The notes: generated from the sequence alone by a model not told the origin. 64,000 nucleotides of DNA from Flavobacteriaceae bacterium PS02336 (GCA_029960065.1 JASCOF010000010.1:105347-169346), one strand, 5' to 3'; positions 25,101-32,071 are shown, counted from the first letter of the stretch. Numbers and translations are program-made.

Positions 25101-25894
25101 GCGGCTTTACCCTCGATCATTCTACTTACATCTACTACACCATCTACTTTTAACTCAGCACCAGAAATTTTACTAATGGCTCCTGTAAACGTTCTTTTTG
25201 ATGTTTTTTCGTATCCAGTTGTAATTACAACTTCTTTAAGATCTTGACCAGCCTCTGTTAAAACAATCGTTGGTGTATTATTTTCAATTCCAATTTCTTT
25301 AGTTTCCATACCAACATAAGAAATCACTAAACGGTTAACATTCGCCGGCATCTCAATAATGAAATTTCCATCAAAATCTGTCAGAACAGCAGATTTTGTT
25401 CCCTTTGCCATAACTGTAGCACCAGGAAGCGGGCTCCCAGTTTGATCGGTAACTTTTCCTTTAATAATTGGTCCAAAAGTTAAAAGTTCAAATAAGGAAT
25501 CGTGGTTATTTACATTTGAAAAAGAACCAACTGCATTTTTTTGAAGTACAATCTGGTTGCTGACTTCTGAAAAAGTTATATTAAAAGGCACCAGTATTCT
25601 GCTCAAAATACTGGATAAAGTTTCTTGATTTGCTTCTATACTCACTTTCTGCGAAAGCTGAGGAAGTCTAGAATTATAAGAAAATTTTACATGTGCAGAT
25701 TTTTCAATTTTAGATAAAGCGTTGTCTAATGTTAAATTTTCGACTGTAATGGTAACTTTAGTATCTAATTTTTTCTGCCCATTTACATTATTTGCAAAAG
25801 TAACACTTGAAAATATAAGTGCTAACACAAATTGAAACAGCGTTATTTTCATGATTTGGTGAAGTAATCGTTGCTTGACAACAGGTTTTTTCAT
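22181..25894 (-). CDS. SusC/RagA TonB-linked outer membrane protein with STN domain
   Basis: TonB-dependent outer membrane transporter of 1237 residues. Order of parts: signal peptide (to about 40), STN secretin/TonB N-terminal domain (about 46-115, KVTITVENLTLDNALSKIE), carboxypeptidase-like beta-sandwich (IIKGKVTDQTGSPLPGATV, about 142-228), TonB-box/linker (EVVITTGYEKTSKRTFTGAISKI), plug domain with IRGSSSIFG-like VRGSSS and ILKDASATSIYG, then a 22-strand barrel ending in QYTFAINLSF. The STN domain, with the FecR anti-sigma and ECF sigma genes just upstream, indicates that the transporter also reports substrate presence to the sigma factor. A predicted antisense RNA (25908-26021) covers its 5' leader. 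Confidence 0.95.
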   Translation of the reverse strand: MKKPVVKQRLLHQIMKITLFQFVLALIFSSVTFANNVNGQKKLDTKVTITVENLTLDNALSKIEKSAHVKFSYNSRLPQLSQKVSIEANQETLSSILSRILVPFNITFSEVSNQIVLQKNAVGSFSNVNNHDSLFELLTFGPIIKGKVTDQTGSPLPGATVMAKGTKSAVLTDFDGNFIIEMPANVNRLVISYVGMETKEIGIENNTPTIVLTEAGQDLKEVVITTGYEKTSKRTFTGAISKISGAELKVDGVVDVSRMIEGKAAGVTVQNVTGSFGATPKITVRGSSSIFGDTKPLWVIDGVVQEDIINVTFADLASGNSATLLSSAVAGLNANDIQSIEILKDASATSIYGSRSLNGVVVVTTKQGRRDSPLKINYSVENTVRTVPSYTQYDILNSQESMSVFQEMRAKGYLDQSSSLTARFSGVYGILAKQINLYDSSNGQFGVRNEQPYINEFLKKYELGNTDWFKVLFRPSITQNHSLSFSGGGKNNTFYASLGYYTDPGWTLADNVKQLSSNIKGTFYINDRLNITLSTLSSIRDQEAPGTYESKNDVVFGKITRDFDINPFNYVLSTSRTLRPYDENGNLEYYQNNWAPMNILNELKNNTLGIKVKDIRFQADLEYKLAKNLTYNFTGSARYANTSREHKIYEGSNVVGAYNAGVGETLNTQIQSANVFLYQNPNDLTAPKVSVLPYGGFLRKYTNDMTSYNVRNSVTYRNIFSDKHELEGFFGTEFRSVDRNNDNFTAAGIQFEKGLSAFIDPKMIEKLVNEGNSYYEFGAERERTVGFFGKVGYTYDRRYTASITGRYDGSNRQGDTGSSRWLPTYTVSGKWNIKEESFMKDVEDINTLALRASYGLTATAGPATNSLAIYKSYIANRFQTSDRENAIRIEDLQNKDLTWEKQYETNIGLDLGMFNNRVQLTTDIYQRKAFDLIDYVITSGVGGESVKQGNNADMETKGVELGITTQNIASKDFKWSTTLNFSVYDQKITKLANKPAVFDLIATNGGNTVGHPRNSLYSYQFTGLNNEGLPTFKLQDGADNNITDANFQDTNDVTKYLKYEGSVEPNKSVGLANTFTYKSWSLYVFVVGSGGNKVRLNPVYSNTYNDQTVFTKDFANRWINPGDENFTNVPVIADRLLNRNYGANDLQIAYNTYNFSDVRIASGDFVRLKNISLSWEFPSEYKRKLGLTTFNLKGSAVNPWLIYSDKKLNGQDPEFRNTGGVAFPITAQYTFAINLSF

Positions 25895-25901
25895 AATTTT
25901 G
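25871..25901 (+). promoter_or_regulatory. Plus-strand promoter at the susC start codon
   Basis: TTG (25871-25873), 20 bases, TAATTTTG (25894-25901): an exact match to TTG-N17-23-TAnnTTTG. It points away from susC and overlaps its start codon on the other strand. Transcription would begin near 25908 and has no plus-strand gene downstream. See the antisense RNA entry. Confidence 0.7.
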
Positions 25902-25907
25902 GTTTGT

Positions 25908-26021
25908 TTTGATTAATACTATTCGAGTGTATTTTAAGAAACATCATAAATGACTCTTTACAGAGAGTGATTTACTAAATTCAAGTGTCGAGAATGTTAC
26001 AGCATTTTCGGCACTTTTTTT
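25908..26021 (+). ncRNA. Predicted cis-antisense small RNA to the susC leader (DonS-like layout)
   Basis: The element is bounded by a consensus promoter (25871-25901) and an intrinsic terminator (25983-26021), both on the plus strand, while every flanking gene is on the minus strand. The predicted RNA is about 114 nt, contains a small hairpin (ACTCT-N6-AGAGT near 25953-25968) and ends in the terminator stem. It is fully complementary to the untranslated leader of susC, from about 14 to 127 nt upstream of the ATG. Bacteroides PULs with an ECF sigma/anti-sigma pair are known to carry repressive antisense RNAs at this position (DonS of B. fragilis). The elements are seen directly; expression and repression are inference. 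Confidence 0.65.
25983..26021 (+). terminator. Plus-strand intrinsic terminator between susC and fecR
   Basis: Stem AAGTGTCGAGAATG / CATTTTCGGCACTT, 14 bp with two G-U pairs and loop TTACAG, followed by seven T in total (26015-26021). On the minus strand the two G-U pairs become A-C mismatches and the U-tract is missing, so the signal is directional and opposite to the surrounding genes. Confidence 0.85.
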
Positions 26022-26112
26022 ATGCATTTATTTCTACATAGGCAGTTATTTCATTTTTTAGCTTTAGACAATCAGTTTAATTTTGGTTATTTTAAATTGA
26101 ATTGCAACATTT

Positions 26113-27228
26113 CTAGTTACAGCCAGAAGTTGTAATTACAATTTGGTTTCCATTCATTTCATAATTAGTATCGCCACCGATACTTTTACAAATGATTTTT
26201 AATTTTTCTGCCAATGGCTGATCGCTTAACGAAGTCGTTAATCGGCAATCTTTTAACTTATCATGAGGAAAATCAATATCTACTAAATAAGCCTGTTCTA
26301 TCGTTTCAAGAATCTGAGATACTGGAATATCAGTAAACTCGAAACTTAACTGTTCAATATTTGTTACACTATTTACTAATATTGGATCGACAGTAATATT
26401 TGTAATTTTATTAAAAACAAACTCTTTACGAGCAAAACGAACCGCCTGATTAGGAAGCAATACAATTTCCTCGTGTTCAACCGAACGAACTAAATCATTA
26501 GATTTTACTCTAACCTTACCAGTGCGAACAAGAACTTCAACATTTTGCTGGTCTGGATAAGCTTTTATTCTAAAACTTGTACCTACAACGCGTGTCACAA
26601 TTTCATTGGCGTAAACAAAAAAAGGTTTTTTAGGATTTTTACTAATTTCAAAGAAACCTTCACCAGATAGATACACCTTTCTTTCGTCTCCGGTAAAAAT
26701 TTTAGGATAACTAAGTTTACTATTGGGCTGCAATAAGACTGAACTACCATCAGAAAGTGTAATGGTTTGAGATTTTTCTGTATTGTTTGTCTGTTCTACT
26801 AAACCTTCATTATTTTCTTCAACCAATTCCTTATAAGTAACGACATTATTGTTTGGCAGAATATCATTTTTTAAAAACCAAACAGAAAATACACCAATCA
26901 AAACAGCAGCTGCAATACCGCTGATCCAGTATCGCTGTATTTGAAGTTTTCTAATTTTTGAAGTTTCTTGAGAAATCGCTTCTCTCTGCTCTATTTTTTG
27001 CCAAGTCTCTTTTAAAGCTTCATGTACTTGACTGGAAGTTAATTTTGAATCTGGAACTTTCATGGCCAAAAGTAAAAGCCTTGCATCTTCAACCAACTTG
27101 GCTCTTTGAAGATTCTCTAAAGTCCATTCTTCCCAACCTTGTTCATCAACTTTGGATAATATCCATAATTGAAAAGATTCATCAGCTAAGAAGTCTTCTA
27201 TTTCGATATAATTGTTACGTTTTTGCAT
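26113..27228 (-). CDS. FecR-family anti-sigma factor
   Basis: Inner-membrane protein of 371 residues. It has a cytoplasmic N-terminal helical part that would bind the sigma factor (1-100), one TM segment (about 104-121, WISGIAAAVLIGVFSVWFL), a periplasmic FecR domain (TITLSDGSSVLLQPNSKLSYP, VYLSGEGFFEISKNPKKPFFVYA, TRVVGTSFRIKAYPD) and a C-terminal DUF4974-type region (FEFTDIPVSQILETIEQAYLVDI) that contacts the STN domain of the transporter. It lies between the sigma gene and susC in the canonical order. On substrate binding by SusC it should release the ECF sigma factor. Confidence 0.93.
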   Translation of the reverse strand: MQKRNNYIEIEDFLADESFQLWILSKVDEQGWEEWTLENLQRAKLVEDARLLLLAMKVPDSKLTSSQVHEALKETWQKIEQREAISQETSKIRKLQIQRYWISGIAAAVLIGVFSVWFLKNDILPNNNVVTYKELVEENNEGLVEQTNNTEKSQTITLSDGSSVLLQPNSKLSYPKIFTGDERKVYLSGEGFFEISKNPKKPFFVYANEIVTRVVGTSFRIKAYPDQQNVEVLVRTGKVRVKSNDLVRSVEHEEIVLLPNQAVRFARKEFVFNKITNITVDPILVNSVTNIEQLSFEFTDIPVSQILETIEQAYLVDIDFPHDKLKDCRLTTSLSDQPLAEKLKIICKSIGGDTNYEMNGNQIVITTSGCN

Positions 27229-27318
27229 CTTATTATTAAGGTTACAAAAACATAGAGGACAGTTTTTATATTATATACTCACTTATTTAAGATTTTTTTT
27301 TGATTTTTTCTTAAAATT

Positions 27319-27924
27319 TTACAAAACCCCTGCGGATAGAAGGATTAAGAGCGGAATACTTCCTTTCCATTCTTTACGAAGACTTAATAATCCGCGATGC
27401 AATAGATTATTTGCCGATTGATAATTAACATCTAATAACTCAGCAATTTGAACAACACTTAATCCTTGATGATAACGAAGATACAACGCCTCTTTCTGAC
27501 GGCCTGGCAAATCATTAAGTAATTTATTTAAATATAATACTCGTTCTGCAGTTACTTCATCTTCAACTAAATCATTTTCTATGGAGAAATCAAATAAGAA
27601 TTCTAACACATCTGTAGTTGTTGTTTTTTTAAACACATAATCTCTTTCATGCAAACGGGCAATTCTCTTTCTGACACTAGAAAGCAAATAAGCTTTTACA
27701 ACGACATTATCTTGTAATGAATTACGATAAAGCCATATATCAGCAAAAACATCTTGAATACAATCCTGCACTTTTTCAGCAAAAGGAGAAAGTGAATTAC
27801 CGTAGTTAATCAAATCACGATAATACTTTTCAAAAAGTAACGAAAAAGATCTTTCGTCACCGTTCTTTAAGTTATTCCAAAGAATAAAATCGTCTAAGAT
27901 TTTGTTTTTTAAAATGTGGCTCAT
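27319..27924 (-). CDS. ECF RNA polymerase sigma factor (FecI-like)
   Basis: Sigma-70 family factor of 201 residues. Region 2 is seen in ERSFSLLFEKYYRDLINYG...VQDCIQDVFADIW, and region 4 in LLNDLPGRQKEALYLRYHQGLSVVQIAELLDVNYQSANNLLHRGLLSLRK. I chose the ATG at 27924. The open frame begins further upstream with TTG at 27954, but its extra ten residues are not family-like. With the FecR gene 90 bp downstream it forms a cell-surface signalling system for the SusCD locus. Odd feature: the protein ends in a hydrophobic stretch (SIPLLILLSAGVL) after region 4. Confidence 0.9.
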   Translation of the reverse strand: MSHILKNKILDDFILWNNLKNGDERSFSLLFEKYYRDLINYGNSLSPFAEKVQDCIQDVFADIWLYRNSLQDNVVVKAYLLSSVRKRIARLHERDYVFKKTTTTDVLEFLFDFSIENDLVEDEVTAERVLYLNKLLNDLPGRQKEALYLRYHQGLSVVQIAELLDVNYQSANNLLHRGLLSLRKEWKGSIPLLILLSAGVL

Positions 27925-28471
27925 AATACTGAAACTTTGAGGCGTAAAAATCAAATTATCTCAAAAAAGGAAGACTTTCAGAAATAATACAAATTAGTTA
28001 CATGATTAAAATGGTGCTTTGCATTCAAAAACGCTTTAGGTAAAATTAAATTAACACAAATTAAATAGGATTTTTACATAAAACGCACGATTTAATTCAT
28101 ACAAAATGAATCAAATTTTAACATTATTTTTTGTTTTTGTGTGATAAATATAGAAAAGCAAATGATAAAAAGCCAATTATAGACTAAAAAAGAGTGCTTT
28201 TTCTAAATTTGTCAATAATTACATTATATTTTTACTTAAACTTAAATTTACTATACCTTAAATTTTAATTAACTAAAGTAAAATTCAATGGCATAACTTT
28301 TTGACGTTATCAATGACGTTTTTGCTAATTCCTACAAAATTAGTATACTAAAAGAAGTTTTTTATACTATAGAGCCAGCCTTTCTTAATCAAGAATGATT
28401 CAGTTGACTTCTGGCAATAAAAAAAGCCTTACTATACTAGTAAGGCTTTACATATTTTAATCAAATACTTT
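27925..28471. other. Gene-free region upstream of the ECF sigma gene
   Basis: About 500 AT-rich bases with no credible ORF on either strand. Visible items are a repeated TGACGTT word (TTTTTGACGTTATCAATGACGTTTTTG at about 28297-28323) and, at the right end, the terminator of the next gene (28419-28449). The sigma gene's promoter should be here, but no convincing TTG/TAnnTTTG pair was found on the minus strand. Confidence 0.6.
28419..28449 (-). terminator. Terminator of the GIY-YIG-like gene
   Basis: Minus-strand 12-bp perfect stem AAAGCCTTACTA / TAGTAAGGCTTT with a 3-base loop and a run of seven T after it. It is 23 bp past the stop codon. Confidence 0.85.
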
Positions 28472-28900
28472 TTAAAAAGCTACATTCCATCTTGGTAATT
28501 TAGCATTTTCATCCAAGAAGTTTTGCAAAACTTGTCCTTCTACAGCAGTTGGAATTGCTTTTACATCTGCATTAAAAGTTTCGTACCAAACAACTTCTAA
28601 AGAAGAAATGCTTTCTAATTTCATCTGCGCCGGCCAAGAATATTTTCTACCTGTTTTTGCAAATTGGTGTCCGTTTACGATTTTATCGTACAATCCGCCA
28701 TTTTTGCTTTTTAAAGTTCCGTCATTTTGAACAGTTCCTGTAGAACCAACCATGATTAATTCTTTTGCATCAGCTTCAACAGCGTACACAACAAAAATTC
28801 CAGCACTTCCTTCTGGCGCGTTGCAAACTTCTTCTAAACTATCTTCTATTGTAAAAGTAAAACTATTACTTACTTTAAATTTTTCTAAATCTTTACTCAT
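28472..28900 (-). CDS. Small protein with possible degenerate GIY-YIG fold
   Basis: Soluble protein of 142 residues. The spacing of motifs resembles a GIY-YIG nuclease: GIFVVYA (34-40) in place of GIY, ELIMVGSTG (47-55) in place of YIG, GLYDKIVNGHQ (69-79), then VVWYETFN, a conserved-position Glu in TAVEGQVLQNFLD (E121) and a terminal LPRWN (135-139). The first Tyr and the YIG Tyr are replaced, and the usual catalytic Arg is not evident, so it may bind DNA or RNA without cutting it. It is followed by a strong terminator and lies downstream of sucD with another terminator between them, so it is probably monocistronic. The assignment is tentative. Confidence 0.6.
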   Translation of the reverse strand: MSKDLEKFKVSNSFTFTIEDSLEEVCNAPEGSAGIFVVYAVEADAKELIMVGSTGTVQNDGTLKSKNGGLYDKIVNGHQFAKTGRKYSWPAQMKLESISSLEVVWYETFNADVKAIPTAVEGQVLQNFLDENAKLPRWNVAF

Positions 28901-28917
28901 ATTTTCTTTTCTAGCTT

Positions 28918-28966
28918 CTGAGGTACTGAGGCTCTAAGATGCTAAGTTTTTGTATTTATACCTCAG
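28918..28966. repeat. CTGAG/CTAAG-word repeat with short inverted repeat
   Basis: CTGAGGTACTGAGG followed by CTCTAAGATGCTAAG, then TACCTCAG (28959-28966), which is the reverse complement of the first eight bases (28918-28925). The same word family recurs at 53987-54170. Confidence 0.55.
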
Positions 28967-28979
28967 TATTCTGAAATGT

Positions 28980-29012
28980 AAAAAAGTCTCAACAAGATAT
29001 TGAGACTTTTTT
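28980..29012 (-). terminator. Terminator of sucD
   Basis: 13-bp perfect stem AAAAAAGTCTCAA / TTGAGACTTTTTT with a 7-base loop, 28 bp after the sucD stop. The poly-T end is present on the minus strand. Confidence 0.88.
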
Positions 29013-29039
29013 GAAATTTATTATTTCTAGACTTGAAGA

Positions 29040-29912
29040 TTATCCAAGTACTTCTTTAACTTTTTTACCAATTTCAGCTGGTGAATCAACAACGTGAATT
29101 CCGTTGTCTCTCATGATTTGTTTTTTAGCAGCAGCTGTATCATCAGAACCACCAACAATAGCACCTGCGTGCCCCATTGTTCTACCTGCAGGAGCAGTTT
29201 CTCCAGCGATAAAACCAATAACTGGCTTACGGTTACCATCAGCTTTTACCCATCTTGCAGCATCAGCTTCAAGTTGACCACCGATTTCACCAATCATAAT
29301 GATTGCTTCAGTTTCTGGATCATTCATTAATAACTCAACAGCTTCTTTAGTTGTAGTTCCAATAATTGGATCTCCACCAATACCAATAGCTGTAGTAATT
29401 CCTAAACCTTGTTTTACAACTTGGTCAGCAGCTTCATAAGTTAAAGTTCCTGATTTAGAAACGATACCAACAGTTCCTTTTTTGAAAACGAAACCTGGCA
29501 TGATACCAACTTTAGCTTCACCTGGAGTAATTACACCTGGACAGTTTGGACCAATTAATCTAGAATTTCCTTCTTTAACATAATTATTTGCTTTAATCAT
29601 ATCTGCTACAGGAATTCCTTCTGTAATAGCAATAATTACTTTAATTCCAGCATCAGCAGCTTCCATAATTGCATCAGCAGCAAAAGCTGGCGGAACAAAA
29701 ATGATAGAAGTATCAGCTCCAGCTTGATCAACAGCATCTTTTACTGTATTAAAAACCGGACGGTCTAAATGGCTTGTACCACCTTTTCCTGGAGTAACTC
29801 CTCCAACAACATTAGTACCGTACTCAATCATTTGAGAAGCGTGGAAAGTTCCTTCGCTCCCTGTAAATCCCTGAACAATTATTTTGGAATCTTTATTAAC
29901 TAAAACACTCAT
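29040..29912 (-). CDS. sucD: Succinyl-CoA synthetase alpha subunit (ADP/GDP-forming)
   Basis: TCA-cycle enzyme subunit of 290 residues that binds CoA and carries the phosphohistidine intermediate. CoA-binding Rossmann part: VQGFTGSEGTFHASQMIEYGT (13-33) and GGVTPGKGG. The active-site His is in GRTMGHAGAIVGG (H248), and the substrate-grasping Ser is in GIVSKSGTLTYE. The beta subunit gene sucC is not nearby, so the two subunits are encoded apart in this genome, as is common in Flavobacteriia. A TATTTTTG box (29955-29948) upstream may be its -7 element. Its own terminator follows. Confidence 0.96.
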   Translation of the reverse strand: MSVLVNKDSKIIVQGFTGSEGTFHASQMIEYGTNVVGGVTPGKGGTSHLDRPVFNTVKDAVDQAGADTSIIFVPPAFAADAIMEAADAGIKVIIAITEGIPVADMIKANNYVKEGNSRLIGPNCPGVITPGEAKVGIMPGFVFKKGTVGIVSKSGTLTYEAADQVVKQGLGITTAIGIGGDPIIGTTTKEAVELLMNDPETEAIIMIGEIGGQLEADAARWVKADGNRKPVIGFIAGETAPAGRTMGHAGAIVGGSDDTAAAKKQIMRDNGIHVVDSPAEIGKKVKEVLG

Positions 29913-29998
29913 GATATATATTTTATGTAGTTTTTAAATTTGTGTTGCAAAAATAAGGTTTTGTAATGTATTTTGCCTCTTTTATTGTCAAAAAAATA

Positions 29999-30361
29999 TT
30001 AAGAAAATTGACTCATTTGATAACCTCTGTAAAGTTTATCATCTTTTATCTGCCAAATTGTTGCAAAATGAGCTAAAAGCATTTCTTCTCTCGGATTCTC
30101 GATCGTTTTTACAAAATGAGAATAACGTACTGATACTAAATCATCTTCACTGATAATATGACTAATTCTAACTTTAGAACGCACATAAGCACGGCTAAGT
30201 TCATTGGCCATTTCGATTATTGAATCATAATCCATTTCAATGAAACCTTTACTGCTGTTCCATTCCAAGATTACGTCAGGATGCAGATATGTTTTTAGAA
30301 TTTCGCTATCAATTAAGGCATCTGACTTATAAAATTTCTGAACAAATTCTTTAATAGACAT
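29999..30361 (-). CDS. NTF2/SnoaL-like small protein
   Basis: Soluble protein of 120 residues with the cone-like alpha+beta pattern of NTF2/SnoaL folds: an N-terminal helix pair (IKEFVQKFYKSDALIDSEILKTYLHPDVILEWN), then beta strands with SRAYVRSKVRISHIISEDDLVSVRYSHFVKT and ATIWQIKDDKLYRGYQMSQFS. Such proteins bind small ligands or serve as domains of unknown function; no catalytic residues can be assigned. It starts one base after the stop of the second lpxD-like gene, so the two are cotranscribed, which suggests a link with that gene, though nothing in the sequence says which. Confidence 0.75.
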   Translation of the reverse strand: MSIKEFVQKFYKSDALIDSEILKTYLHPDVILEWNSSKGFIEMDYDSIIEMANELSRAYVRSKVRISHIISEDDLVSVRYSHFVKTIENPREEMLLAHFATIWQIKDDKLYRGYQMSQFS

Positions 30362-30362
30362 A

Positions 30363-31292
30363 TTACTTCAATTTACTTAAAATTTCAGGAATCTTCTTAA
30401 TATTGGCAAGTTGTTTCAATTTTTCTCTAGATTCTTCGATTGGAGTACCAAAATAAGATTTTCCTCCTTCAACAGATTTAGTAACTCCAGTCTGTCCCAT
30501 TACAACTGCTTTTGTACCAATTGTAATACCGCTAGTCGTTCCCACCTGTCCCCACATGGTTACTTCATCTTCAATAATTACACAACCGGCAATACCCGTC
30601 TGCGAAGCTATCAAACATTTTTTACCTATTACAGTATCGTGACCAACATGCACTTGATTATCCAATTTTGTACCAGCACCTATCGTTGTATCACCCGTAA
30701 CTCCCTTATCAATTGTACAAAGTGCTCCAATCCCAACATTATCTTCAATGACTACTCTTCCGCCGGAGATTAATTGATCAAATCCCTCTGGACGTTTTTT
30801 ATAATAGAAAGCATCTGCACCTAAAATAGTTCCTGCATGAATAATTACATTATCGCCAATTATGGTATGATCATAAATTGAAACATTAGAATGAATTAGG
30901 CAGTTTTTACCAATTTTAACGTGATTACCAACAAAAGTATTCGGTTGAATTACAGTTCCTTCTCCTATTTCTGCTGTTGGAGCAATCGCCACATTTGCAA
31001 ACTGGAAAGGCTTAAAATGTTTAGTAAGGGTATTGAAATCTCTAAATGGATCATCAGAAATTAAAAGTGCTTTGCCTTCTGGACATTCTACTTCTTTGTT
31101 AATTAAAACAATTGTTGCGGCAGATTGTAAAGCTTTATCGTAATATTTTGGGTGGTCAACAAAAACAATATCTCCAGGTTCAACAACATGTATCTCGTTC
31201 ATGCCTAAAACTTGAAAGTCTTTGTCACCAATAAATTTGCAGTTAAGCAAACTTGCAATTTCTTGTAAAGAATGACTCTTTTGAAATTTCAT
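30363..31292 (-). CDS. LpxD-like acyltransferase paralogue (left-handed beta-helix)
   Basis: Protein of 309 residues with an LpxD-type N-terminal uridine-binding domain (SLQEIASLLNCKFIGDKDFQVLGMNEIHVVEPGDIVFVDHPKYYD) and many hexapeptide repeats (IGEGTVIQPNTFVGNHVKIGKNCLIHSNVSI and on) forming a left-handed beta-helix. The likely catalytic His lies in LDNQVHVGHDTVIG, matching the position in true LpxD. It ends with a short helical tail. A second, longer LpxD (347 aa) is encoded in the same cluster at 34310-35353, so this is a paralogue. It may add a different acyl chain to lipid A precursor or act on another sugar nucleotide. It follows efp after a 121-bp gap with an inverted repeat. Confidence 0.85.
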   Translation of the reverse strand: MKFQKSHSLQEIASLLNCKFIGDKDFQVLGMNEIHVVEPGDIVFVDHPKYYDKALQSAATIVLINKEVECPEGKALLISDDPFRDFNTLTKHFKPFQFANVAIAPTAEIGEGTVIQPNTFVGNHVKIGKNCLIHSNVSIYDHTIIGDNVIIHAGTILGADAFYYKKRPEGFDQLISGGRVVIEDNVGIGALCTIDKGVTGDTTIGAGTKLDNQVHVGHDTVIGKKCLIASQTGIAGCVIIEDEVTMWGQVGTTSGITIGTKAVVMGQTGVTKSVEGGKSYFGTPIEESREKLKQLANIKKIPEILSKLK

Positions 31293-31304
31293 ATATTATA
31301 ATTA

Positions 31305-31400
31305 GAAAATTTGTCAATTAGAAAATGAGTCAATTAGAATATGAATGTACAAAAAATATGTCGATTCACAAATTATCTAATTGACTCATTGTCAAATTTA
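31305..31400. repeat. 15-bp perfect inverted repeat between efp and the lpxD-like gene
   Basis: AATGAGTCAATTAGA (31324-31338) and TCTAATTGACTCATT (31376-31390) are perfect reverse complements. The left arm is preceded by a second copy of its own word (TTGTCAATTAGAAAA), so the outer flanks TTTGTCAA / TTGTCAAATTT also relate to each other with a short deletion. Non-coding. Confidence 0.7.
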
Positions 31401-31413
31401 TCTTAATTAAAAA

Positions 31414-31980
31414 CTACTCTTTTACACGCTCCATGTAAGAACCTGAAGCGGTATCGATTTTAATCTTATCACCTTCGTTGATAAACAAAGGAACGTTGAT
31501 GTTTGCACCTGTTTCTACTGTAGCATTTTTTGTTGCGTTTGTAGCAGTATTACCTTTAACACCTGGTTCAGCATAAGTAACTTCAAGAATTACTGATGCC
31601 GGCATATCTACTGACAATGGTAAATCTGTTTCTGTGTTGATTTGAACCATTACGTTTGTTCCTTCTTTTAACAAATCTGGAGCGTCCAAAATATTTTTGT
31701 TTAAAGAAATCTGTTCAAACGTTTCAGCATTCATGAAATGAAATTCATCTCCTTCTGGATATAAGTATTGGAATGTATGTGTCTCAACACGAATAACGTC
31801 AATTTTATGACCTGCAGAAAATGTATTATCTAATACTTTTCCTGAAGTTAAACTTTTCAATTTTGTTCTTACGAAAGCTGGACCTTTTCCAGGTTTAACA
31901 TGAAGAAATTCAATGATTTTATAGATATCGTGATTAAATTTAATACACAATCCATTTCTAATATCTGATGTAGATGCCAT
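31414..31980 (-). CDS. efp: Translation elongation factor P
   Basis: Protein of 188 residues that relieves ribosome stalling at proline stretches. It has three OB/KOW-like domains. The conserved loop HVKPGKGPAF carries K32, the residue modified by EpmA-type enzymes in other bacteria. The middle domain includes LYPEGDEFHFMNAETFEQI, and the C-terminal domain ends with KIDTASGSYMERVKE. It is embedded in the lipid A gene cluster, 91 bp downstream of lpxA, an arrangement that is common in Bacteroidota. The start is ATG at 31980. Confidence 0.97.
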   Translation of the reverse strand: MASTSDIRNGLCIKFNHDIYKIIEFLHVKPGKGPAFVRTKLKSLTSGKVLDNTFSAGHKIDVIRVETHTFQYLYPEGDEFHFMNAETFEQISLNKNILDAPDLLKEGTNVMVQINTETDLPLSVDMPASVILEVTYAEPGVKGNTATNATKNATVETGANINVPLFINEGDKIKIDTASGSYMERVKE

Positions 31981-32004
31981 TTGTTTTTGTTTTATTTTTT
32001 TGTT

Positions 32005-32064
32005 GAATCGTTTAACTGTTTAACTGTTTTTTCGATTAAACGATTAAACAAATAAACAATTAAA
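32005..32064. repeat. Inverted repeat with tandem GTTTAACT / GATTAAAC words
   Basis: AATCGTTTAA (32006-32015) is the reverse complement of TTAAACGATT (32036-32045). Each side is extended by tandem copies (CTGTTTAACTGTTT on the left, ACGATTAAACAAATAAACAATTAAAC on the right). It lies between lpxA and efp. Confidence 0.6.
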
Positions 32065-32071
32065 CTTTATT

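Noticed and set aside
25983..26021. Hairpin interpreted as the terminator of fecR on the minus strand
   Set aside because: On the minus strand the two G-U pairs become A-C mismatches and there is no U-tract after the stem, so it only works as a plus-strand terminator.
30411..30773. Long plus-strand ORF of 120 codons across the LpxD-like gene
   Set aside because: It is the antisense frame of hexapeptide repeats; the periodic protein code on the minus strand keeps this frame open. Its composition (rich in C, S, T, N, F) is not protein-like.
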